From contig JAOZKL010000057.1 of the NCBI GenBank assembly GCA_029935375.1, positions 1-5,290 on the forward strand: 5,290 nucleotides of DNA. The letters are read 5' to 3'. Below, in pieces: positions 1 through 5,290 of the stretch. The position numbers were made by a program, and so were the translations under genes. This DNA comes from Patescibacteria group bacterium. GTDB lineage: Bacteria > Patescibacteriota > JACMRA01. The notes under the pieces are model-generated. The model was given only the letters and a program-made list of their open reading frames with translations, was not told the origin of the DNA and made no database searches. Positions within the stretch are counted from its first letter, which is position 1; each line of letters starts with the position of its first letter.

Positions 1-1
1 G

Positions 2-853
2 TTCCCAACAGTTATTGCGACATTTTTAAGCACATCTAATTTGACTTCAGTTAGAGAAAAAGCTGAGGGTATTCAGACATTTTTGAGTGCAGAGCCAACC
101 CGTGATGAGTTAACTGGTAAGAAGATACAAAAGCCAGATGAAATTCGTGGCAAAAGCTTCCTTGGATTTTATCTTGTGGATAGTGAAGAAAAACTATCAT
201 TAGCCAATAATTACGATCCAAACGCAGGTGCTGATTTGTTTGGTTTTACAATAAACAATTTCAAAACAAGTTGTGATTACCAGAAAAATGAAGCAGGAGA
301 TGGTGGAGATTTAACTCCTGAACAGGCATTGCAAAATACTAAAAACAGTTCATATAAGAATGATATAAAAACTACATTTTTTGCAGGTACTTTTGCTGAA
401 TTTAACACTGGCTGCAATCAAGGTATCGGATTTTTACCAGAATTTGGAATGCATTGGAACGGTGTTTCAGCTTATAATTCATTTTACTTTTTCCTAGTAG
501 TATTCTTTACATATTTTTACACCGCTACAGTGGCATTTAAAGTTGAGGATGTTGCAGAAAATTTACAAAAAAGCGGGGCTTACTTACCAGGATCTAATCC
601 AGGAAAAGAGACTGAAAAGAAATTAGCTTACATTGCTAACAGGCTCAATGTAGCAGGAAGTTTATTCTTGGCTGCAATTGCAATTTTCCCAATTATTATT
701 GGAAGATTTGTAGAGTTTGATGGTGGAAGCAGTCTTACAAGTGTAGTAGGGGGAACAACGCTGCTTATCTTGGTATCTGTGACTATAGACTCTCTCCGTC
801 AGATAAAAGCACAGGCTACAGCAGTTGATTATGAAAGGTTTACAAAATACTAA
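2..853 (+). CDS. secY: Protein translocase subunit SecY, C-terminal part (5' end outside window)
   Basis: SecY is the channel of the Sec translocon in the cytoplasmic membrane, working with SecE and SecA or the ribosome. The frame is open from base 2, beginning with the end of TM7 (FPTVIATFL, like the FPATIAS of E. coli SecY), so the TTG at 41 is internal and not the start. About 283 residues are visible. A hydrophilic loop (bases about 30-475) is followed by TM8 (about 479-538, FFTYFYTATVAF), the cytoplasmic C5 loop with VAENLQKSGAYLPG, TM9 (about 644-703) and TM10 (about 731-790, GGTTLLILVSVTIDSLRQI). The TM7-TM8 loop is about 120 residues longer than in E. coli by eye and has two cysteines (codons 272-274 and 413-415). 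The normally PGxRPG motif reads PGSNPG. The TM8-TM10 family match is strong, and the gene ends at its own terminator. Confidence 0.93.
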   Translation, partial: FPTVIATFLSTSNLTSVREKAEGIQTFLSAEPTRDELTGKKIQKPDEIRGKSFLGFYLVDSEEKLSLANNYDPNAGADLFGFTINNFKTSCDYQKNEAGDGGDLTPEQALQNTKNSSYKNDIKTTFFAGTFAEFNTGCNQGIGFLPEFGMHWNGVSAYNSFYFFLVVFFTYFYTATVAFKVEDVAENLQKSGAYLPGSNPGKETEKKLAYIANRLNVAGSLFLAAIAIFPIIIGRFVEFDGGSSLTSVVGGTTLLILVSVTIDSLRQIKAQATAVDYERFTKY

Positions 854-875
854 ACTTAGTTAATCTTTATTAATT

Positions 876-905
876 ACTCGTCATTATGGCGAGTTTTTTT
901 TATTT
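876..905 (+). terminator. Intrinsic terminator of secY
   Basis: ACTCGTCA pairs with TGGCGAGT to give an 8-bp stem (one T-G wobble) with a TTA loop at 876-894, followed by eight T residues at 894-901 and further T-rich sequence. It lies 22 bases after the secY stop. Its T tract runs into the TTGACA box of the next gene. Confidence 0.9.
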
Positions 906-932
906 GACAAAAACATTTGATTGAGGTTTGTT
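904..932 (+). promoter_or_regulatory. Candidate promoter of the recG-like gene
   Basis: A perfect TTGACA -35 box lies at 904-909, directly in the T tract of the secY terminator. The hexamer at 17-bp spacing (927-932, TTTGTT) is a poor -10 match at 3 of 6; TTGTAT at 931-936 is an alternative with 21-bp spacing. A start site near 940 would coincide with the GTG chosen as the start codon. Only the -35 half is convincing. Confidence 0.45.
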
Positions 933-939
933 GTATCAA

Positions 940-2241
940 GTGAAGAAGAAAAATATTCCTGCGATTAATCGTATAGTAATTGGAGATGTAGGTAGTGGCA
1001 AAACTATAGTTGCTTTTATAATAGCGTCTTTATTTTTACATGGCTCTGATGATAGCTCTCAAGTTGCAATGTTGGCTCCAACTGAAATATTAGCTTTTCA
1101 ACATTATCGCAAGTTGTTAGAATTTTGTAATGATACTTTGCCAGATAAAAATTCTTTTGATACCATTTTTTTAACTTCAAAAAACATTTTTGTAAACGGT
1201 AATAGAGTTACAAAAACTCAATTGGATAATCTTTTTAAAGAAGGTTGCGAAGCTTTTGATGTAGAAAAGAAAAGAATAAAATTAAGTACAAAAAAAATAT
1301 TTTGGATTGGCACACATGCTCTTTTGCATAGTAAGTCTTTGTCAGCCGGTCTTGTTATGGTTGACGAACAGCATAGGTTTGGAGTAGGGCAGAGGCAAAA
1401 ATTGTCAGGTAGTAAATCTGGATCAGCTCATTTTATCTCTTTTACGGCAACTCCAATTCCTCGTACACTAGCATTGACTATGTATAGAAATTTAAAACCT
1501 CAGTTTTTAAAAACCCTTCCTGGTAGAAATGTTATAAAAACAAATATAGAGCTCTTTGAAAAATTCGAATCCAATGTGATTAGATTGATATCTGATGAGT
1601 TGAACAAGGGTAGGAAAGTGTATATAGTCTGCGCTAAAATTGATGAGGATGAGGTGGATGATGAAGATAAAGAAGGTTTGTGGTCTATTCAGAAGGTTAA
1701 AAAAATAATGGATAATTATTTTGCAGGTCAGGTAATATCCACCTATGGAAAAATGTCTGATAAGTCTAAGATATTACAACAATTCAAAGAGTCAGATGAT
1801 AAAAATATTTTGATAGCTACTACAGTTATAGAGGTGGGTGTAGATGTGCCAATGGCTTCTATGGTTGTGGTTTGTAATGCTGAGAGGTTTGGATTAGCGG
1901 CCCTGCATCAAATTCGTGGGCGTGTAGGTAGAAACAGCTTTGATGATAATTACTGTATTTTTGTCACACATAAAAGATATAGTTTTTCTAAAAGATTAAA
2001 ATATTTAACACAGTATAGCGATGGCTTCACACTTGCACAGAAAGATCTTGAACTAAGAGGGTCTGGTGATATGCTTGGCAAGGTCCAGAGTGGCTTGGGT
2101 GATGAAATTGATGGAGTTATTAGTCTCGGCTCTGATATTTACAACTCAGTACAAGATGCTGTAGACTCTGTTGATATAGAATTGTTACCAAGGCTTGCTA
2201 AATACTTGGATACAAAATTAAAGAAAGTTTGGGAAGAATAG
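940..2241 (+). CDS. recG: RecG-type DNA helicase lacking the N-terminal wedge domain
   Basis: RecG remodels stalled replication forks and Holliday junctions using ATP. The superfamily 2 helicase core is complete. Counted from the GTG at 940, it shows motif I GDVGSGKT (15-22), Ia APTEILA (46-52), GTHALL (124-129), the RecG/Mfd box DEQHRFGV (142-149), TATPIPRT (169-176), motif V ATTVIEVGVDVP (293-304), motif VI QIRGRVGR (324-331) and the translocation (TRG) motif KDLELRGSGDMLG (368-380). The product is about 433 residues against roughly 690 for normal RecG. The OB-fold wedge domain and the Q-motif region before motif I are absent, and secY occupies the space where they would be. No in-frame ATG precedes motif I. 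TTG at 928 or 931 (after GAGG at 923-926) is an alternative start; GTG 940 is preferred because of its distance from the TTGACA box. It may be a working short helicase or a 5'-deleted remnant, but nothing in the core is broken. Confidence 0.85.
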   Translation: MKKKNIPAINRIVIGDVGSGKTIVAFIIASLFLHGSDDSSQVAMLAPTEILAFQHYRKLLEFCNDTLPDKNSFDTIFLTSKNIFVNGNRVTKTQLDNLFKEGCEAFDVEKKRIKLSTKKIFWIGTHALLHSKSLSAGLVMVDEQHRFGVGQRQKLSGSKSGSAHFISFTATPIPRTLALTMYRNLKPQFLKTLPGRNVIKTNIELFEKFESNVIRLISDELNKGRKVYIVCAKIDEDEVDDEDKEGLWSIQKVKKIMDNYFAGQVISTYGKMSDKSKILQQFKESDDKNILIATTVIEVGVDVPMASMVVVCNAERFGLAALHQIRGRVGRNSFDDNYCIFVTHKRYSFSKRLKYLTQYSDGFTLAQKDLELRGSGDMLGKVQSGLGDEIDGVISLGSDIYNSVQDAVDSVDIELLPRLAKYLDTKLKKVWEE

Positions 2242-2271
2242 TTTGCAGAATTATATGTATAAAATACACAA

Positions 2272-2296
2272 TAAAAAAGCAGGTATAAAACCTGCT
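2272..2296 (-). terminator. Intrinsic terminator of the bactofilin-like membrane gene
   Basis: On the minus strand AGCAGGT and ACCTGCT form a perfect 7-bp stem around a 5-base loop (2278-2296), followed by a run of T residues. It lies about 20 bases after that gene's stop. On the plus strand the hairpin is followed by ACAACTTC rather than a T tract, so it should terminate recG transcripts poorly. Confidence 0.88.
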
Positions 2297-2316
2297 ACAA
2301 CTTCTTCTTTCTATAT

Positions 2317-3417
2317 TTATTTTTTATCTTTTTTCTTTGGCTCTTTTTTTGTTAATGGCTTAAGCAGAGAAGTGACTATATATTGCAATGCATATCCAAA
2401 AGCACAAACATTTAAAACAGTAACTATTCTTCCACCAATCCATGGTATGTAACTAATTAATATTAAAGCCACATATGTTAGTATGACTAATAATACTATA
2501 TTGACTTTTAACTTCGCTGTATTTGATATAAGATTGGCGACGTATATAGGTGTATATATTGTTACAAATGCCAATATAGAGTAAATTACGGTGACTAGTA
2601 CAATAGTGTGTGCAAAGAATATAAGAGTGAAGGCAGAAACTATTATTGCTACCATAGATCCAAATATTACACTGATACCGGTTAGGAAATTATATAATAG
2701 TTTTTTATCCAACTGTATATCTAGGTTTTTGAGCTTACCTCTTTTGTTTAATACAAACAATAGTATTATAAATAGTATCATTGATCCTGTGGTCCATAAT
2801 ATTAATTTACTAGCTTTCAGTATTGTTGAAAAATTGCCATTAAAACTTCCTATATCAAAACCGCTTGTTTTTTCTGTAATCTCACCAGATACTATATTTT
2901 CTAATGTATCATCTGACTCATATTCTTCATAGCTTCCGATAAAATCTCCGTTAACTACAACATTTTGATCTATAGATAGTTTGTTGCCATAGAATATTAG
3001 ATCACCATCAATGGTTGTGTTTTTTAAAGTTAAGCTTTCTCCACAAACTATTACATCGTCACTAAACATTCCTTCTAATACAATTGTTTTCCCTAGTAGT
3101 CTAGCCGATCCTTTTAAATTGTTTGTTTTTATATTTACACCTCTTCCAATTGCATTGATGTCCCCCCATATAATATTATCTTTAATTGTAATATTTTGAG
3201 ATATTATTGAAAGATCTTTTTTTGCTTCTGTAGATATTTCTACATCATTACCAATAAAATAAATATTATCTTTTAGCTCATCCAAAATGACAATATCTTT
3301 ATCATCATCATCTTGGGTAATAAATTCTGCAGCATTTATATTAACCCCTCCAATTGCTGTTAATACGAATACAAACAATCCAATAATCATCAATGATTTA
3401 TTTTTAAAATTAAACAT
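2317..3417 (-). CDS. Secreted bactofilin-like beta-helix protein with C-terminal membrane helices
   Basis: The 366-residue protein starts with a probable signal peptide: a short basic stretch, then a hydrophobic core at 8-24, with possible cleavage after NINAA near residue 30. Residues about 42-165 show short alternating beta repeats with glycines and hydrophobic positions (GDINAIGRGVNIKT, DDVIVCGESLTLKN, GDLIFYGNKLSI, VVVNGDFIGS), the pattern of bactofilin or polymer-forming cytoskeletal domains. An acidic Ser/Thr-rich linker (about 163-200) leads to roughly five membrane segments (about 204-224, 243-265, 267-297, 304-326, 328-352) and a Lys-rich tail (355-366). The beta-helix should therefore lie outside the membrane, unlike classical cytosolic bactofilins. 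The role is unknown; a surface scaffold or envelope organiser is a guess. It lies 40 bases downstream of lepA on the same strand with its own promoter, so it may be transcribed alone or by read-through. The ATG has no Shine-Dalgarno site. Confidence 0.85.
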   Translation of the reverse strand: MFNFKNKSLMIIGLFVFVLTAIGGVNINAAEFITQDDDDKDIVILDELKDNIYFIGNDVEISTEAKKDLSIISQNITIKDNIIWGDINAIGRGVNIKTNNLKGSARLLGKTIVLEGMFSDDVIVCGESLTLKNTTIDGDLIFYGNKLSIDQNVVVNGDFIGSYEEYESDDTLENIVSGEITEKTSGFDIGSFNGNFSTILKASKLILWTTGSMILFIILLFVLNKRGKLKNLDIQLDKKLLYNFLTGISVIFGSMVAIIVSAFTLIFFAHTIVLVTVIYSILAFVTIYTPIYVANLISNTAKLKVNIVLLVILTYVALILISYIPWIGGRIVTVLNVCAFGYALQYIVTSLLKPLTKKEPKKKDKK

Positions 3418-3426
3418 ATAAATATA

Positions 3427-3454
3427 AAATTATCTAAAAGTAACTATTTGTCAA
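3427..3454 (-). promoter_or_regulatory. Candidate promoter of the bactofilin-like gene
   Basis: On the minus strand a perfect TTGACA lies at 3454-3449, three bases after the lepA stop. Possible -10 boxes are TAATTT (3432-3427, 16-bp spacing) and, less likely, GATAAT (3434-3429, 14-bp spacing). The ATG begins at 3417, 37 bases from the first base of the -35 box, so the mRNA leader would be only a few bases or absent. Confidence 0.6.
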
Positions 3455-3457
3455 GTT

Positions 3458-4675
3458 TTATTTCTTTAAGACATTTAAGAACGCGGATTGAGGAATTTCT
3501 ACATTACCAACCATTTTCATTCTCTTTTTGCCTTTTTTCTGTTTCTCTAGTAACTTTTTTCTTCTACTCATGTCCCCTCCGTAAAGCTTTGCAGTTACAT
3601 CTTTTCTATATGGTTTTATTGTTTCTCTTGCTATTACTCTCGCGCCTATTGCAGCTTGCAGACTAATTTCAAACTGCTGTCTAGGTATTAACTCTTTTAA
3701 CTTTTCGCATATATGGCGACCTTTATTTCTTGCATCTTTTTGGTGAACAATTACGGACAATGGCGCGACAACTTCTTTGTTTACTAGTATGTCTACTTTG
3801 ACTAAGTCGTCTGTAGAAAATCCCACAGGTTCATACGATACCGTTGCATAGCCCTTTGTAGATGACTTTAACATGTCATAAAAATCTACAATTATTTCGG
3901 AAAGTGGTATCTTGCCTCCTATTTGCATTTGTCCACTAGATAATTCGTTTATACTAGTGTAGGATCCTCGATGGCTTACAATCAGCTCTATAACACTGCC
4001 TATATACTCAGCTGGCATCATTATTTCTATTTTGACTATAGGTTCTCTAATCTCAGTTATCTGGCTAGGGTCTGGTAGTTCTGCAGGTGTGCGTACAGAT
4101 ATTTCCTCTCCTTTTGTATTTATGACATGGTACTCTACTGATGGTGTTGTAATTATCAGATTGAGATCAAACTCTCGGCTAAGCCTCTCTTGAACTATAT
4201 CCATGTGTAACAATCCAAGGAATCCACAGCGAAAACCAAATCCTAGTGCTGGAATACTCTCTGTTTGATGTGTTAACGATGCGTCGTTTAGTGTTAATTT
4301 TGCTATAGCGTCTCTTAATTTTGGGTAATCTCCTGCGTCTATTGGAAATATACTAGAGAAGACTTTTGGTTCAACCTTTTTGTATCCAGGTAAGGCAAAT
4401 TTTTTATCATCTTTGTGTGCGATTGTGTCACCAACCCTAACCCTGTCTAACTCTTTTAACCCCGTTACTATGTATCCAACCTCTCCATTATTAATTGCTT
4501 CTGAAGGTGTTAGCTCTGGAGTAAAGAACCCAACTTCTTGAGCAGTTATTTTGGTTTTTGTTGCAAGGAAGTGTATATCATCTCCTTTTTTTATTTTTCC
4601 AGCAAAGACTCGTACATACGCTATCACTCCACGGTGTTTATCAAAAAAAGAATCAAAAATCAAAGCTCTTGTCAT
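3458..4675 (-). CDS. lepA: Elongation factor 4 (LepA) without its N-terminal GTPase domain
   Basis: LepA/EF4 is a ribosome-associated translational GTPase of about 600 residues (domains I, II, III, V and a unique C-terminal domain). This 405-residue product starts at domain II: ALIFDSFFDKHRGVIAYVRV (residues 4-23) matches the family just after the G domain. It continues through domain III (about 97-178, with LGFGFRCGFLGLLHM at 144-158), domain V (about 205-295) and a complete LepA-specific C-terminal domain with IPRQQFEI (330-337), AAIGARVIARETIKPYRKD (341-359), YGGDMSRRKKLLEKQKKGKK (365-384) and NVEIPQSAF (391-399). No G1-G5 GTP-binding motif exists, and only about 110 bases separate the start from tRNA-Leu, so the missing 190 or so residues are not nearby. 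The ATG at 4675 has a promoter and no Shine-Dalgarno site. GTP hydrolysis is presumably absent or supplied by another protein. The family assignment is secure; the function of this form is not. Confidence 0.92.
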   Translation of the reverse strand: MTRALIFDSFFDKHRGVIAYVRVFAGKIKKGDDIHFLATKTKITAQEVGFFTPELTPSEAINNGEVGYIVTGLKELDRVRVGDTIAHKDDKKFALPGYKKVEPKVFSSIFPIDAGDYPKLRDAIAKLTLNDASLTHQTESIPALGFGFRCGFLGLLHMDIVQERLSREFDLNLIITTPSVEYHVINTKGEEISVRTPAELPDPSQITEIREPIVKIEIMMPAEYIGSVIELIVSHRGSYTSINELSSGQMQIGGKIPLSEIIVDFYDMLKSSTKGYATVSYEPVGFSTDDLVKVDILVNKEVVAPLSVIVHQKDARNKGRHICEKLKELIPRQQFEISLQAAIGARVIARETIKPYRKDVTAKLYGGDMSRRKKLLEKQKKGKKRMKMVGNVEIPQSAFLNVLKK

Positions 4676-4684
4676 ATTAATGGC

Positions 4685-4713
4685 ATAGTGGGGTAAAAAA
4701 TATGTTTAGTCAA
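4685..4713 (-). promoter_or_regulatory. Candidate promoter of the truncated lepA
   Basis: On the minus strand TTGACT (4713-4708) is followed after 17 bp by CACTAT (4690-4685), a 3 of 6 match to TATAAT that keeps the important A at position 2 and T at position 6. The expected start site is close to 4678, just before the ATG at 4675. It is divergent from the tRNA-Leu promoter, with the two -35 boxes 28 bases apart. Confidence 0.5.
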
Positions 4714-4741
4714 GCACATTAAAAATATTAAGAAACAAATC

Positions 4742-4773
4742 TTGACAAAAATGAGAAAATAATGAAATACTAT
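4742..4773 (+). promoter_or_regulatory. Candidate promoter of tRNA-Leu
   Basis: TTGACA lies at 4742-4747 and TACTAT (4 of 6) at 4768-4773. The 20-bp spacing is longer than usual. Initiation near 4780 would give a very short leader before the mature tRNA 5' end at 4788. The first ten bases, TTGACAAAAA, are identical to those at the recG promoter (904-913). Confidence 0.5.
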
Positions 4774-4787
4774 GTCTGCACTTGTAG

Positions 4788-4875
4788 GCCGAGATGGCGG
4801 AATCGGTAGACGCGAAGGACTTAAAATCCTTTACTCTTTTTGAGTGTGGGGGTTCAAGTCCCCCTCTCGGCACCA
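4788..4875 (+). tRNA. tRNA-Leu(UAA)
   Basis: This is an 88-base class II tRNA with encoded CCA. The acceptor stem is GCCGAGA with TCTCGGC, then discriminator A and CCA. The D arm is GCG/CGC with GG in its loop. The anticodon stem AAGGA/TCCTT encloses CTTAAAA, giving anticodon TAA at 4822-4824, which reads the Leu codon UUA and probably UUG. The long variable arm pairs ACTC with GAGT, and the T arm is GGGGG-TTCAAGT-CCCCC. The long variable arm, A73 and anticodon fit leucine. It has its own promoter and terminator, so it appears to be a single-gene unit. Confidence 0.97.
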
Positions 4876-4890
4876 GTGAAAAAAAATAAC

Positions 4891-4914
4891 AATACTCTTT
4901 ATAGGGTATTTTTT
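4891..4914 (+). terminator. Intrinsic terminator of tRNA-Leu
   Basis: AATACTC (4891-4897) pairs with GGGTATT (4904-4910) as a 7-bp stem with one T-G wobble and a 6-base loop, followed by T residues to 4914 and TATTTAA. It begins 16 bases after the tRNA CCA end. Confidence 0.82.
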
Positions 4915-4938
4915 ATTTAAATTATTTATCTTCTTCAT

Positions 4939-4967
4939 TTGACATTTCTGATAATTAAATTTAATAT
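4939..4967 (+). promoter_or_regulatory. Promoter of the transketolase gene
   Basis: A perfect TTGACA (4939-4944) is followed at exactly 17 bp by TAATAT (4962-4967, 4 of 6 match). The expected start site near 4974 is only about four bases before the ATG at 4978. No Shine-Dalgarno site precedes the ATG, whose upstream sequence is a T run. This is the best-formed promoter in the window. Confidence 0.7.
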
Positions 4968-4977
4968 TTTTTTTGAT

Positions 4978-5290
4978 ATGACAAGTGTAAAATTACAAGA
5001 AATTACAAAACTGTTGAGATATTACATATTAAGATCTACAACAATTGCAGGTTCTGGTCATCCAACTTCTTCACTTTCTGCTGTAGAATTAATGGCTGGT
5101 CTTATGTTTGGAGGTTTCTTTTCTGCAGATTTGGACAATCCCAAGTCTGTTTATAATGACAAGTTAATATTTTCGAAAGGACATGCCTCTCCCCTCTTGT
5201 ATTCTCTATATACAGTTGCTGGTAAGGTTTCAGAAGATCAACTGTATACATTTCGTCAATTTAACTCAGATCTTGAAGGTCACCCAACTA
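4978..5290 (+). CDS. tkt: Transketolase, N-terminal part (3' end outside window)
   Basis: Transketolase is a thiamine diphosphate enzyme that moves two-carbon units between sugar phosphates in the non-oxidative pentose phosphate pathway. It is cytosolic. The first 104 residues are visible. They carry the N-terminal TPP-binding hallmarks: AGSGHPTSSLSAVELMAGLM (residues 24-43), with the conserved His in SGHP; DKLIFSKGHASPLLYSLY (61-78), with the second conserved His in KGHAS; and FRQFNSDLEGHPT (92-104), which leads toward the next conserved segment. The ATG is chosen because the family N-terminus begins about 25 residues before SGHP and because of the promoter spacing. The window cannot show whether this is a full-length enzyme (over 600 residues) or the N-terminal subunit of a split transketolase. 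Confidence 0.9.
   Translation, partial: MTSVKLQEITKLLRYYILRSTTIAGSGHPTSSLSAVELMAGLMFGGFFSADLDNPKSVYNDKLIFSKGHASPLLYSLYTVAGKVSEDQLYTFRQFNSDLEGHPT

Noticed and set aside
41..43. TTG at 41 as the start of an independent small membrane protein
   Set aside because: The frame is open to the window edge and the residues before it match the end of SecY TM7, so this is the middle of secY.
922..924. In-frame TGA just upstream of the recG start, read as a sense codon (Gly or Trp) to lengthen RecG
   Set aside because: The coding regions contain no other in-frame TGA despite many Gly (GGN) and Trp (TGG) codons, so UGA recoding is unlikely. The extended frame would begin inside the secY terminator and still would not encode a wedge domain.
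2278..2296. The AGCAGGT/ACCTGCT inverted repeat as a transposon end or bidirectional terminator
   Set aside because: There is no transposase or second copy, and the T tract occurs only on the minus strand. It is explained as the terminator of the minus-strand gene.
2243..2452. Plus-strand 69-codon open frame after recG
   Set aside because: It runs through the minus-strand terminator hairpin and antisense to the bactofilin-like gene, and its residues resemble no family I know.
2591..3199. Plus-strand open frames at 2591-2932 and 3011-3199
   Set aside because: They are antisense shadows of the bactofilin-like gene, which has a signal peptide, a repeat pattern and membrane segments in the minus-strand frame.
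3448..3666. Plus-strand 72-codon open frame
   Set aside because: It is antisense to the strongly conserved C-terminal part of LepA. Its hydrophobic, Phe- and Leu-rich composition is the complement of the Lys-rich LepA tail.
4876..4977. Integration (att) site at the tRNA-Leu 3' end
   Set aside because: I saw no repeat of the tRNA 3' end and no integrase gene in the window. The stretch is accounted for by a terminator and the transketolase promoter.

Overview
The window comes from an AT-rich bacterial genome (GC near one third, judged by eye) that uses the standard bacterial code. The five coding regions contain no in-frame TGA, so lineages that recode UGA are unlikely. Compact spacing, minimal housekeeping genes, a secreted bactofilin-like protein fused to membrane helices, missing Shine-Dalgarno sites and unusual core proteins suggest a Candidate Phyla Radiation (Patescibacteria) organism. 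This is an inference; no rRNA or ribosomal protein is present to confirm it.

Layout, left to right: (i) the 3' part of secY (+), with a very large TM7-TM8 external loop, ends at a strong intrinsic terminator. (ii) A RecG-type helicase (+) follows. It keeps every helicase motif but lacks the N-terminal wedge domain. (iii) A convergent minus-strand gene encodes a signal peptide, a bactofilin-like beta-helix and about five membrane helices, with its own terminator facing recG. (iv) lepA (EF4) on the minus strand starts exactly at domain II and has no GTPase domain. (v) A short divergent promoter region separates lepA from tRNA-Leu(UAA) (+), which has its own terminator. (vi) The 5' end of a transketolase gene (+) runs off the right edge.

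There is no obvious shared pathway: the genes concern protein export, DNA repair or replication restart, the cell surface, translation and carbon metabolism. What ties the window together is how the genes begin. Each of the four visible protein starts has a TTGAC-type -35 box 36-39 nt upstream of the start codon and no convincing Shine-Dalgarno site for that start, which implies leaderless or nearly leaderless mRNAs. Two conserved proteins, RecG and LepA, lack their N-terminal domains, yet each has a promoter at the new start. SecY has Asn in place of the nearly invariant Arg of the PGxRPG motif. These unusual core proteins are the main interest. I found no CRISPR array, insertion sequence, phage gene or toxin-antitoxin pair, and no gene-free stretch longer than about 120 bases.
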